A DNA stretch of 64,000 bases from Arenivirga flava (lineage in GTDB: Bacteria > Actinomycetota > Actinomycetes > Actinomycetales > Microbacteriaceae): the NCBI RefSeq assembly GCF_030161575.1, contig NZ_BSUL01000001.1, positions 620,001 to 684,000 on the forward strand. The letters run 5' to 3'. Below are positions 9,603 through 16,855 of the stretch, in pieces (the stretch's first letter is position 1; every line of letters starts with the position of its first letter). Both the position numbers and the translations under genes were made by a program. A model generated the notes under the pieces. It was not told the DNA's origin. It made no database searches and worked only from the letters and a program-made list of their open reading frames with translations.

Positions 9603-10009
9603 CGAGTTGCCGCGTATGGCTGTTTCGGCCGCCTCGAGACCGCCGTTCGCGGCAACTCGGTGGCGGTTCCGCTTGTAGCTCCCTTTCGACGAGCGGCCGA
9701 GCGGATGCGTTGGCCAGGTCACGGCGCCGCCGTCACTGTCCGTGTCGCGTGTCGCGACTCGTGACCGCAGTACCCGTCGAGTTGCCGCGTATGGCTGCTT
9801 GGGCCGTCTCAAGACCGCCGTTCGCGGCAACTCGGTGGCGGTTCCGCTTGTAGCTCCCTTTCGACGAGGGGCCGAGCGGATGCGTTGGCCAGGTCGCGGC
9901 GCTGCCGTCACCCTCCGTGTCGCGTGTCGCGACTCGTGGCCGCAGCATCCGTCGAGTTGCCGCGTGTGGCTGCTTTGGCCGCCTCGGGACCGCCGTTCGC
10001 GGCAACTCG
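9603..10009. repeat. 175-bp tandem repeat carrying three REP-like palindromes
   Basis: A 57-bp element bounded by CGAGTTGCCGCG and its complement CGCGGCAACTCG starts at 9603, 9778 and 9953, exactly 175 bp apart. The 118-bp DNA between copies (containing GCGTTGGCCAGGTC and CGTGTCGCGTGTCGCGACTCGTG) is also repeated with a few changes. Each palindrome can form a long imperfect stem-loop. A fourth, diverged copy lies at 11613-11669. The size, ends and extragenic position resemble REP/BIME elements; no RAYT transposase is in the window. Confidence 0.85.
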
Positions 10010-10242
10010 ATGGGCAGGCCGCTGTGAAAGCGCCCCCAGTGCTGACAACGGCGATGCGAACGAGCGGATGCAGATGCCCCAACCAGCACCGCTGGCATCG
10101 ACGACCTCTCTGAGAACCGGCCGACCGACTCGCGCTACGAAACGCCTGGCATCCCGGTAAGGCGCCGCGATCGCCGGCGGATGGGCCACCCCAGCCCGCG
10201 ATCGCCGGTGGGTGCATCAGCCCGCGAACGGCGCCGGATGGA

Positions 10243-11022
10243 TCACCCCCAGACCGCGGTCGCCGGGTCCACGCCGTGCGCCCGCGCGTTCTCCTCGATG
10301 ACCGCCCGCAGCCACTGCGCGAGCCCCTCGGCAGTGCGGTCGTAGTGGGCGCGGAAGCGCTCGTCGTCCACGTACCTCCGCGACAGGCAGACGTGCATCG
10401 CGTGCGTGCAGGCGAACTGGGTGCCGATCGTGGCGCGGTGGCGCTCGGCGAGCGCGTTCGCCGCATCCGATCCCGGCACCGTGCCGGCGAGCATAGCCGC
10501 GGCGAGGTTCTCGTCGAGGGCGCGCATCCGCTCGGCAACGTCCCGCCAGTCGTCGGCGTCGCGACCCGCCGCGCGCTCGGCGTACTCGCGCCACTGCGCG
10601 TTGCCGCCCCAGCGCTCACGGGCCTCGTCGAGCCAGGCGGGGTCCCATCCGGGCCCGAAGATCTCGGCCTGCTGGCGCGCGGTCAGCAGGAGTCCTCGGG
10701 AACCGGCGTCGATCATCCGCTCGACCCCCTCGACCATGCCCTGCAGGTCGCGGATGCGCTGCTGCAGCCGATCGCGCTGCTCGCGCAGCGAGGCGCTTGC
10801 GTCGCCCCCGTCGAGCAGGGCGGCGATCTCGTCGAGCGGCAGTTCGAGCGCGCGGTAGACCTGCACCCGCTGCGCCCGCGCGAGGTCGGCGGCGGCGTAG
10901 AGCCGGTAGCCGGCCTCGGAGCGAGCGGCCGGCGCGACCAGGCCGATGTCGTGCCAGTGGTGCAGCGTGCGCACGGTGACGCCGAGGCTCGCGGCGGCCT
11001 CGCCGACGGTGAGTCCGTCCAT
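10243..11022 (-). CDS. MerR-family regulator with TipAS-like effector domain
   Basis: A 259-residue regulator. Residues 1-70 are a MerR winged helix (MDGLTVGEAAASLGVTVRTLHHWHDIGL). A coiled coil follows (LREQRDRLQQRIRDLQGMVEGVERM), then a C-terminal helical domain of the TipAS antibiotic-recognition type (RWGGNAQWREYAERAAGRD, and AHYDRTAEGLAQWL near the end). Family knowledge: TipA-like proteins bind ligands and activate promoters with overlong spacers. The gene lies 20 bp after the VOC gene in the same direction, and the operon promoter has the matching 19-bp spacer with a palindrome, so it is probably autoregulated. GACACT upstream of ATG 11022 could also drive a separate leaderless transcript. 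Confidence 0.88.
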   Translation of the reverse strand: MDGLTVGEAAASLGVTVRTLHHWHDIGLVAPAARSEAGYRLYAAADLARAQRVQVYRALELPLDEIAALLDGGDASASLREQRDRLQQRIRDLQGMVEGVERMIDAGSRGLLLTARQQAEIFGPGWDPAWLDEARERWGGNAQWREYAERAAGRDADDWRDVAERMRALDENLAAAMLAGTVPGSDAANALAERHRATIGTQFACTHAMHVCLSRRYVDDERFRAHYDRTAEGLAQWLRAVIEENARAHGVDPATAVWG

Positions 11023-11042
11023 GGTCCCCAGTGTCGCAGCGC

Positions 11043-11516
11043 TCACGGAGCGATGCCGATGTCGGCGAGGTTCCGCGCCTCGATGCTCGCTGGGTCGAAC
11101 GGCTTCGCGGCGGTCATGACGACGCGGGCCCCCTCCGGCGTGACGACCTCGAGGTCGACGGTGTTCCACGGCGTGTGCCGCGGCTCGACCCCGGTGCGCC
11201 GTGCGAGCTCGTCGATCTCGCCCAGCACGCAGGCGAAGCTGACGCTGCGCCCGTCCGCGGGCTCCGGGTCGCCGGGCGCCAGCAGCACGTCCTGGAACGC
11301 CCAGCGCCGCAGGTGCGTCAGCTGGCCGGGGATGCTGAACAGGTCGATGAAGCCGAGCGCGTCGATCCAGAAGCGGCGGCTGGCCTCGAGGTCGGCGGTG
11401 GGCAGCGTGACGAACATCGGCATGCCGTAGATGGCGCGGCTGATGCCGGGGGAGACGGCGTCGGGGCCGGGCGCGGGCACGGGGCTGAGGTCGAAGGCGG
11501 TGAAGTTCTCGGTCAT
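11043..11516 (-). CDS. VOC-superfamily (glyoxalase/bleomycin-resistance-like) protein
   Basis: A 157-residue protein with the vicinal oxygen chelate fold: MFVTLPTADLEASRRFWIDALGF opens the first beta-alpha-beta module, and a second repeat follows (SFACVLGEIDELARRTG, TVDLEVVTPEGARVVM). Family members isomerise, cleave or sequester small molecules, including antibiotics. It is cotranscribed with a TipA-like MerR gene, which suggests a ligand-induced detoxification or drug-binding role (inference). ATG 11516 sits 7 nt from the proposed -10, so the mRNA would be leaderless. The precise substrate cannot be told. Confidence 0.87.
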   Translation of the reverse strand: MTENFTAFDLSPVPAPGPDAVSPGISRAIYGMPMFVTLPTADLEASRRFWIDALGFIDLFSIPGQLTHLRRWAFQDVLLAPGDPEPADGRSVSFACVLGEIDELARRTGVEPRHTPWNTVDLEVVTPEGARVVMTAAKPFDPASIEARNLADIGIAP

Positions 11517-11523
11517 GGAGTCG

Positions 11524-11554
11524 AGCGTGGGGGCTCACGCCGCGTGAGGGTCAA
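11524..11554 (-). promoter_or_regulatory. MerR-type promoter of the VOC-merR operon
   Basis: Read on the minus strand: TTGACC (-35, complement of 11549-11554), a 19-bp spacer containing the 15-bp palindrome CTCACGCGGCGTGAG (11534-11548), then CACGCT (-10, 11524-11529), then 7 nt to the ATG. A 19-bp spacer with the operator inside is the signature of promoters that MerR proteins activate by DNA untwisting. Confidence 0.82.
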
Positions 11555-11612
11555 GCGGATGCAGGCATCGAGTCGCCGCGAGCTGAGATCGAGCGGATGC
11601 GCGCCGTCGCGT

Positions 11613-11669
11613 CGAGGTGCCGCGAACGGCTGGCATCGCGCGCTCGACGAGACCGTTCGCGGTAATTCG
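11613..11669. repeat. Fourth, diverged 57-bp REP-like palindrome
   Basis: Same length and layout as the three copies at 9.6-10.0 kb: it begins CGAGGTGCCGCGAACGG and ends CCGTTCGCGGTAATTCG, with a different loop. It lies in the 161-bp gap between the SDR stop and the VOC start. Confidence 0.75.
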
Positions 11670-11677
11670 ATGTCGTC

Positions 11678-12463
11678 TCAGACGAGCTCGGGTCGACGGA
11701 TGCTCTCCGCGCCGCCGTCCGCGAAGATCACCTGTCCGGTGACGTAGAGGTTCTCGGGGCTGATCAGCCACGCGAGCAGGTTCGCGATCGCCGCGGGGTC
11801 GGCGGCCGGCCCGCCGTAGGGCGCGGGCGCGCCGGCGTCGAGGGCGGCGCGGCCCTCCTCGGTCTCGAGGGCGGCGGCGGTCATCGGGGTAAGGATCACG
11901 CCCGGCGCGACGGCGTTGAGCGCGATGCCGGCCTTCGCCCAGTCCGCGCTCGGCGCGGTGCGGCGGGTCCAGCGCGCGACCGAGAGCTTCGAGGTCGTGT
12001 AGAGCACGGAGGAACCGGTGGCGTTCGCGGTGGCGCCGAGCGAGCCCGCGTGGGCGAGCGCCGCATCCTCGTCGCCGGTCTCGATGAGGCGCAGCAGCTC
12101 CTCGTCGACCTCTTCGAGGGCGGCGAGCGAGGCGACGACGGCGGCACGCGGCGCCTCGGACTTCGCGAGCAGCGGCCGCAGGCCCTCGAGCGTCGCGATG
12201 GCGCCGAAGTGGTTCACCGCGACCGTGACCGGTGCGGGCGCGACCAGGCCGGCGATGGCGAGCACACCCTCGACGACGCCTCCGCTCAGCTCGGTCGCCT
12301 GCTCGACGAGCGCGGTGCGCCCCTCGGCGGTGGTGAGGTCGACGGCGATGTCGGCGTCCTTCAGATCGACGCCGATCACGCGGTGGCCGTCCGCGCGCAG
12401 CTTCGCCGCGGTGGCCTCGCCGATGCCGGATGCGGAGCCGGTCACGATGATGGTGCGGGTCAT
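11678..12463 (-). CDS. Short-chain dehydrogenase/reductase (SDR)
   Basis: A 261-residue NAD(P)-dependent oxidoreductase. The nucleotide-binding motif is GSASGIG at 9-15, and the catalytic pair is YTTSK (YxxxK) after SSVLYT, followed by the usual ALNAVAPGVILTPM. The region LRLIETGDEDAALAHAGSLG between the active-site Ser area and YxxxK is an insertion seen in some hydroxysteroid-dehydrogenase-like SDRs. The start overlaps the tetR stop by 4 bp (ATGA), so it is translated as an operon with that repressor and is probably its main target. Substrate unknown. Confidence 0.9.
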   Translation of the reverse strand: MTRTIIVTGSASGIGEATAAKLRADGHRVIGVDLKDADIAVDLTTAEGRTALVEQATELSGGVVEGVLAIAGLVAPAPVTVAVNHFGAIATLEGLRPLLAKSEAPRAAVVASLAALEEVDEELLRLIETGDEDAALAHAGSLGATANATGSSVLYTTSKLSVARWTRRTAPSADWAKAGIALNAVAPGVILTPMTAAALETEEGRAALDAGAPAPYGGPAADPAAIANLLAWLISPENLYVTGQVIFADGGAESIRRPELV

Positions 12464-13050
12464 GGGTGCTTCCTCTCGTCGGGCTGCGCGTCGCTGCTCA
12501 GCCAGGTGGGCAGGAGTGCGAGCAGCTGCTGCTGCACGGTCTCCACGGGTGCGGGCTCGTCGCTGAGCAGCCAGGCGGTGAGCACGGCGAGTGTGCCGCC
12601 GGCAAGGTACTCGGCGGCGATGCGCGGGTCGAGGTGCGCCGGCGCGGTCTGCAGCATGGTGCCGAGCGCCTGCTCCGCGAACGCCTCGCTCACGGCCCGG
12701 TGCGTCTCGGTGGTGGTGCGGCTGCCGAGCACGCTCGCGTAGAGCGCGCGCCGCCGGGCGAACTCGGCGACGAGCTGCGCGGTGGTCGCACGGGCGGCGT
12801 CGATCGGGCTGGAGGTCGACCGCAGCTCGAGGTCGAGCGCCTCGATCTCGGCGAAGGCGCCGGTGAGGATGCGGACGGCCAGCGCATCGAGATCGCGGAA
12901 CTGCGTGTAGAACGTCGAGCGGCTGATCCCCGCCTCGGCGACGATCGCGGGGACGGTGATCTCCTCGTCCCGCTCCGAGAGGGTGCCGACGGCGGCGAGG
13001 ATCGCGGCGCGCGTGCGCGCGGGGCGGGGATCCTCGGCTCTGGGGGTCAC
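12460..13050 (-). CDS. TetR-family repressor
   Basis: A 196-residue regulator. The N-terminal helix-turn-helix is ITVPAIVAEAGISRSTFYTQFRD, and the C-terminal helical ligand-binding domain is variable, as usual in TetR. GTG 13050 is chosen because TACCGT (complement of 13057-13062) ends 6 nt upstream, giving a leaderless mRNA. The promoter region contains a perfect 14-bp palindrome at 13071-13084, the probable operator. The gene is cotranscribed with the SDR gene and divergent from the membrane-protein gene at 13126. Confidence 0.9.
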   Translation of the reverse strand: MTPRAEDPRPARTRAAILAAVGTLSERDEEITVPAIVAEAGISRSTFYTQFRDLDALAVRILTGAFAEIEALDLELRSTSSPIDAARATTAQLVAEFARRRALYASVLGSRTTTETHRAVSEAFAEQALGTMLQTAPAHLDPRIAAEYLAGGTLAVLTAWLLSDEPAPVETVQQQLLALLPTWLSSDAQPDERKHP

Positions 13051-13056
13051 GGGTCG

Positions 13057-13104
13057 ACGGTAGCACTTTTCGGACGGCCGTCCGGAAAAGAGCTTGGCTA
13101 GGGT
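13057..13104. promoter_or_regulatory. Divergent promoters sharing a TetR-type operator
   Basis: A perfect palindrome CGGACGGCCGTCCG (13071-13084), flanked by TTTT and GAAAA, lies between two outward -10 hexamers: TACCGT for tetR (minus strand, 13057-13062) and TAGGGT for the rightward gene (13099-13104). One repressor bound here could shut both directions. Confidence 0.68.
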
Positions 13105-13125
13105 TGCCTCATGGACTGAGGATCC

Positions 13126-13641
13126 TTGGCGGAATGGTTCACCGTGCTCGTGACGGTGCCGACACTCATCTACGCGCTGGTGCAGCTGCGGTCCGCGCGC
13201 GATGCTGTCGACGCTGCGCGCGAGGCGACGCAGGCCGAAACGCGACCGTACGTGTGGCTCACCTTCCACGAGTCGGTGAACGAGCATGAACAGATCGGCG
13301 TGCGGCTCTGCGTCGCAAACAGCGGTCGCACGCCAGCGTTCGACGTCGTGATCACCTTCGACGACACATCCGCGCCGTGGAAGGACCCGAGCATCGCTCC
13401 GGGCTTCATGTTCTTGCGGGATGAAGGGGGCATCCGCACGCTGCCGCCTGGTGCCGAGCTGCGCTATCACGTAGGCCCTTGGAAACGCGGTGCGGCGCTC
13501 GTCACCGTCGCCAAAAACAGAGGCGTCTCGACCGGCTCCATCGAGTACCGAACGGCCGACGGCCGGGTCTTCTCCGAGCCCTTCGCCATCTCGCTTCGCG
13601 ACCTCGCCGGCACAGGTGAGCTCAAGTCACCGCGTCAGTAG
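13126..13641 (+). CDS. Membrane-anchored hypothetical protein with start-region anomaly
   Basis: A 171-residue protein of unknown function. It has one N-terminal helix (FTVLVTVPTLIYALVQL), a short coiled coil (SARDAVDAAREATQAE), then a beta-rich soluble domain. Start problem: TAGGGT at 13099-13104 points to a leaderless ATG at 13111, but codon 3 there is TGA (ATG GAC TGA GGA TCC TTG, all in one frame). Translation must therefore begin or restart at TTG 13126 or at a later codon. GC and codon bias are lower than in the neighbours, suggesting an accessory origin. The 3' end overlaps the convergent yoeB stop by 7 bp. Confidence 0.6.
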   Translation: MAEWFTVLVTVPTLIYALVQLRSARDAVDAAREATQAETRPYVWLTFHESVNEHEQIGVRLCVANSGRTPAFDVVITFDDTSAPWKDPSIAPGFMFLRDEGGIRTLPPGAELRYHVGPWKRGAALVTVAKNRGVSTGSIEYRTADGRVFSEPFAISLRDLAGTGELKSPRQ

Positions 13642-13889
13642 TGGTACCGAGCCTGGGCAATCCGGATCTCGTCGTCCATGATCTTGTAGACCAGCCGGTG
13701 CTCATCCGTGATGCGACGCGACCAGTACCCCTGGAAGCCGTGTTTCAGCGCCTCCGGCTTGCCGATGCCCTCATTGCCGTTGCGACGGATGTCCTCGAGC
13801 AGCAGGTTGATGCGCTTGAGCACGCGACGGTCGGTTGCTTGCCAGTGCAGGTAATCGGCCCACGCATCGTCCGACCAGACGAAGCTCAT
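13635..13889 (-). CDS. yoeB: YoeB-family mRNA interferase toxin
   Basis: An 84-residue toxin. YoeB proteins bind the ribosomal A site and cut mRNA. The length and the catalytic residues match E. coli YoeB position for position: Glu46 (KPEALKH), Arg65 (DEHRLVYK), and the C-terminal RYHY with His83 and Tyr84. The start overlaps the antitoxin stop by 4 bp (ATGA), the standard coupling that keeps the antitoxin in excess. It is convergent with the gene at 13126. All active residues are present, so it should be functional. Confidence 0.95.
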   Translation of the reverse strand: MSFVWSDDAWADYLHWQATDRRVLKRINLLLEDIRRNGNEGIGKPEALKHGFQGYWSRRITDEHRLVYKIMDDEIRIAQARYHY

Positions 13890-14143
13890 GCCTCGTCGAG
13901 CAGATCGCGCGCCGTGCCGCCGCCGCGTTCGAGGGCGTCGATCGAGCGGAGGAGACGGGCCGCGTTCGCAGGGCTGCGCAGCAGGTAGGCGGTCTCCTTG
14001 AGCGACTCGTAATCCTCGAGGCTCACGATCACCACCGGATCTTTGCCCGCACGCGTGATGACGACCTCCTCGCGGTCGTCGATCACGCTGTCGAGCGTCT
14101 GCGCGTAGTTGGCGCGCGAGGTGGTGAACGAGATCGTCTTCAT
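13886..14143 (-). CDS. yefM: YefM/Phd-family antitoxin
   Basis: An 85-residue antitoxin and autorepressor. The N-terminus MKTISFTTSRANYAQTLDSV and the central VVITRAGKDPVVIVSLEDYESLKET are typical of the YefM/Phd fold; the C-terminal part wraps the toxin. First gene of the pair, 4-bp overlap with yoeB. Its promoter carries two TGTACA-like half-operators (14154-14171), which supports autoregulation by the YefM-YoeB complex. Confidence 0.95.
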   Translation of the reverse strand: MKTISFTTSRANYAQTLDSVIDDREEVVITRAGKDPVVIVSLEDYESLKETAYLLRSPANAARLLRSIDALERGGGTARDLLDEA

Positions 14144-14153
14144 GGTGGCCTCC

Positions 14154-14171
14154 TGTACATGAAAGCGTACA
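14154..14171. promoter_or_regulatory. yefM-yoeB operator with paired TGTACA cores
   Basis: TGTACA at 14154-14159 and CGTACA at 14166-14171 are 12 bp apart centre to centre, 11 bp upstream of the antitoxin start. The E. coli yefM-yoeB operator is known to use TGTACA-core repeats at 12-bp spacing, so the arrangement is the same. Confidence 0.78.
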
Positions 14172-14241
14172 CCCAGCCCCCGAACGCGGACTCTCGAGAC
14201 CAGCGCGTCACTGCGTACCCTCTCGCAAGGGAGTACTGCGC

Positions 14242-15435
14242 ATGACCGGCTTCGCCACGATCGACTTCGAGACCACGGGTCTTTTCCCGACCAAGCACGA
14301 CCGCGCCATCGAGGTGGCCGTCGTCCACTCCGACCCGGATGGACGGATCACCGGGCGCTGGGAGACGCTCATCAACCCGGGCCGCGACCTCGGCGCGCAA
14401 CGCATCCATGCGATCCGCGCCGCGGACGTGCTCCGAGCGCCGACGTTCGCGGACATCGCCGCCGAGCTCGTCGACCTGCTGAGCGGACGCGTCGTCGTCG
14501 CCCACAACGCCAGCTTCGACCAGCGTTTCCTGCTCGCGGAGCTCGACCGCATCGCGTATTGGGCGCCGCAGTTCGACCCGCTCTGCACGATGCGCCTCGC
14601 TCGCGACATCCTCCCCGGCGCCGGCCGCAGCCTCGCCGACTGCTGCGCGGCCTTCGACATCGACCTCACCGGCGCGCACCGCGCATCCGTCGACGCCTTC
14701 GCCACCGCCCAGCTGCTCGAGGCCTACATCGCGAGCACGAGCGACTGGAGCGGATGGGCGTGCGCCCTCGCCGAGGCGCAGCCGTGGACGCCGCACGACG
14801 CGCCGCGCCTCGCCTGGTTCAGCCGCGACGACGTCAGCTCGGACGAGCCCGCCGACTTCCTCGAGCGCATCACCGTCAAGCTGCCCGAGCACGCCGGCCC
14901 CGCCGAGCACCAGGACTACCTCGCCCTGCTCGACCGCTGCCTCATCGACCGTCACCTCTCCATCAGCGAAGCGGATGCGCTGGTCGCCGCAGCGGAATCG
15001 CTCGGCATCAGCCGCGACACCGCCGCCCGCCTGCATGACGACTACTTCGCGGCGCTCACCGCGATCGCCTGGGCGGATGCGGTGCTGACCGATGCGGAGA
15101 TCGCCGACCTCACCGCGGTGGCGGCACTGCTGCGCATCCCGGATGCACGGCTCGCGTTGGCGCTCGTCGCGCCTGACGTTGAGGCCCCGGTTGCGGTCGC
15201 CGCCTTCGCGCTCGAGCCCGGCGACCAGATCGTGCTCACGGGCGAGATGACCCGCCCGCGCGTCGAGATCGAGGCGGAGCTGATCGCCCGCGGCTTCGTG
15301 CCGAAGTCGGCGATCACGAAGAAGACCAAGTTGCTCGTCGCGGCCGACCCGGACTCGCTCTCGGGCAAGGCCCGCAAGGCGCGGGAGTACGGGGTGGCCG
15401 TGGTGGGGGAGAGTTGGCTCGCCGGGCTGCATTGA
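14242..15435 (+). CDS. DEDDh 3'-5' exonuclease with TerB-like and BRCT domains
   Basis: A 397-residue DNA-metabolism protein. Residues 1-170 are a DnaQ/epsilon-type exonuclease: ATIDFETTG gives Asp8 and Glu10, HNASFDQRF the third acid, and HRASVDAF the His/Asp of the DEDDh site. Residues about 215-310 (LLDRCLIDRHLSISEADAL onward) look like a helical tellurite-resistance/TerB-like module. The last 75 residues (GDQIVLTGEMTRPRVEIE to GVAVVGESWLAG) are a BRCT domain, the same combination seen in actinobacterial exonuclease-BRCT proteins. AAGGGAG upstream with 7-nt spacing supports ATG 14242. Probably repair-related; the exact role is not known. Confidence 0.88.
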   Translation: MTGFATIDFETTGLFPTKHDRAIEVAVVHSDPDGRITGRWETLINPGRDLGAQRIHAIRAADVLRAPTFADIAAELVDLLSGRVVVAHNASFDQRFLLAELDRIAYWAPQFDPLCTMRLARDILPGAGRSLADCCAAFDIDLTGAHRASVDAFATAQLLEAYIASTSDWSGWACALAEAQPWTPHDAPRLAWFSRDDVSSDEPADFLERITVKLPEHAGPAEHQDYLALLDRCLIDRHLSISEADALVAAAESLGISRDTAARLHDDYFAALTAIAWADAVLTDAEIADLTAVAALLRIPDARLALALVAPDVEAPVAVAAFALEPGDQIVLTGEMTRPRVEIEAELIARGFVPKSAITKKTKLLVAADPDSLSGKARKAREYGVAVVGESWLAGLH

Positions 15436-15544
15436 GAGCGGACAGCTGACGACGCGGACGCGTTCATGCATGGCGGGGCGTTCCAGCGAAACGATGAGCG
15501 GCGATGACGTCGGCAGCAGACAACGCTGCGGCTCGGATCTCGTT

Positions 15545-16087
15545 CCCGCCGGCTGGGCGTTTCGGTGGCGCGCTCCACATCGGCCGCGCCGATTCTCGCG
15601 GGCAGCGGCGTGCCTCATGGGCGCGGAGAAGAACGGCCGTCGGCCTTCCTCGTCACCATTGCGCAGATGTTCGAGGACCTCGTTGCGGCGCAGCTCCGGC
15701 TGCATCTCGGGCGTCGTGCCGGTCGCGTACTGAGCCAGTGCTCCGACCAGCCCGATGAGGCGGGTCGATTCATCATCAGGCCCGACGTCGTGTGGTCCCG
15801 TGACGGCGCAGTGGCGGCAGTGGCCGGCGCCGAGCACAGTTCCGAGAAGCCGCAGGGATTCCCACGTGCCGACATCGATCGGTTGCACGTTTCCTGCAGC
15901 CGGTTCGGGCTGGCCGATGCCCATCTCATCTCTGCGCGCCGAGGAACCGACCGTGCACCAGCTGCGGGGAAACGGCGTGCGCGTGCATGGTCACGCAACC
16001 GATCTGAGTACGCCGGACGCTGCACAGGCGTCGATGGCGCGGGTCGCGGAGGCCATAGCCGCCGCCTCGCCGGAGGGGATGCCATAG
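15545..16087 (+). pseudogene. Decayed mcrC-like gene (5-methylcytosine restriction, nuclease subunit)
   Basis: The translated remnant matches the C-terminal PD-(D/E)xK half of McrC-type proteins. PILAGSGVPHGRGEERPSAF, then LVTIAQMFEDLVAAQLRLHL, RFIIRPDVVWSRDG, EKPQGFPRADIDRLH and SRFGLADAHLI follow the family order. It then continues one frame over as HQLRGNGVRVHGHATDLSTP to a stop at 16087. The N-terminal half is missing and at least one frameshift lies near 15960. Where McrC has the catalytic Asp-Ala-Lys this copy has AGAEHSS, so the nuclease site is lost. No mcrB is present. It sits beside toxin-antitoxin and restriction genes, as a relic of a defence island. The gap 15436-15544 holds nothing recognisable. 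Confidence 0.72.
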
Positions 16088-16123
16088 CAGGAGAGCGCCG
16101 TATCGGCCTCGCTGCGCTGGGAC

Positions 16124-16525
16124 TCAGGCGCCGGGCCGCAGTGTCGGCACGCCGAGCGATTCTGCGGCACGGGCGAGTGCCGTGTCGGTGGTGCAGAGGG
16201 TTGCATGATGCTGCTGTGCCGCGTGCAGCACGACCGCATCGGGCATGCGCAGACGCGATCGTGCGCGCAGCTCGGCCAGGGACCGGGCATCGCTGCCGCC
16301 CAGGACGAGACGCTGCAGACCGATGCTGTCGAGGGCTCGCTCGGCATCGCTGGCCGTACCCGCGAGTGACGGATGGACGAGCGCCTCAGCGATGGTGAGC
16401 GCGGTGCTGGCCAGCGCCTCATCGGCCGTCATGGCCAGGCTGTCGACGACCGCTGCGTGGTGCGCCTCATCGCGATCGAGGAAAGCGATCAGGATGTTCG
16501 CGTCGACGACGATCACGCCGGCCAT
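16124..16525 (-). CDS. vapC: PIN-domain toxin, VapC type
   Basis: A 133-residue putative site-specific RNase. The PIN motifs are seen in order: VVDANILIAFLDRDE (Asp8), ALTIAEALVHP (Glu), RMPDAVVLHAA (Asp) and TTDTALARAA (Asp), so the acidic metal site is complete. The start codon lies inside the 3' end of the upstream antitoxin-like gene (13-bp overlap), the usual VapBC arrangement. Codon use and GC are like the chromosome average. It is active-looking and flanks the large restriction enzyme, a typical place for such modules. Confidence 0.9.
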   Translation of the reverse strand: MAGVIVVDANILIAFLDRDEAHHAAVVDSLAMTADEALASTALTIAEALVHPSLAGTASDAERALDSIGLQRLVLGGSDARSLAELRARSRLRMPDAVVLHAAQQHHATLCTTDTALARAAESLGVPTLRPGA

Positions 16526-16782
16526 TCGTCGTGCAAAGCCGCTGCGGCGCCTGCCGGGAAGCTGCCGGTCGCAGCGCCAGCGGCACCGCGCACCCGCTGC
16601 TCGCGCTCATCGCGCTGCAACCGATCCTCACGCTCGAGGCTCTCGGCCCCGCGCGCGACGAGAGCGCGCAGCAGCGCAGCACGATCGTCGCGCTGCGCGG
16701 GCCAGTGCTCGCCAGCGACGCGTAGCGCCGCCGCGAGCTCGTCAGTCTCGGTCAGCGTGTGGCGCGGGCGGGTGGTGGGCAT
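16513..16782 (-). CDS. Probable VapB-like antitoxin
   Basis: An 89-residue protein just upstream of vapC and overlapping it by 13 bp. The N-terminal half (TETDELAAALRVAGEHWPAQ) is helical and polar, while the C-terminal tail is disordered, as expected for an antitoxin that wraps its toxin. No ribbon-helix-helix motif was clear, so identification rests mainly on position. ATG 16782 is favoured because TACACT (complement of 16789-16794) ends 6 nt upstream, a leaderless layout. Confidence 0.75.
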   Translation of the reverse strand: MPTTRPRHTLTETDELAAALRVAGEHWPAQRDDRAALLRALVARGAESLEREDRLQRDEREQRVRGAAGAATGSFPAGAAAALHDEWPA

Positions 16783-16855
16783 GGCGGGAGTGTAGCACCG
16801 CGGGTTTCGGTGCAGCACTGCCCGGATCGATGGGTGTCTCGCGCCCTGACCTGGA

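Larger units (their letters stand above)
9377..10242. other. 866-bp gene-free stretch made of repeats
   Basis: No convincing coding sequence. It holds a possible weak terminator right after lacI (GCGGGC/GCCCGC at 9377-9398), a GC-only 17-bp tandem array (9488-9572), and 175-bp tandem repeats carrying 57-bp palindromes (9603-10009). There is also a degenerate series of CGCGATCGCCGG-like blocks at about 10165, 10196, 10222 and 10254, spaced 26-32 bp, running into the 3' end of the merR gene. Open frames here lack the G/C third-position pattern of real genes. Confidence 0.6.

Noticed and set aside
10165..10264. Degenerate CGCGATCGCCGG blocks as operators
   Set aside because: Spacing is irregular (26-32 bp) and they run into the 3' end of the merR gene. 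They look like decayed simple repeats.
14140..15924. A 594-codon minus-strand frame opposite the exonuclease gene
   Set aside because: It is antisense to the DEDDh-BRCT gene. It has skewed composition and no domains, while the plus strand has complete catalytic motifs.
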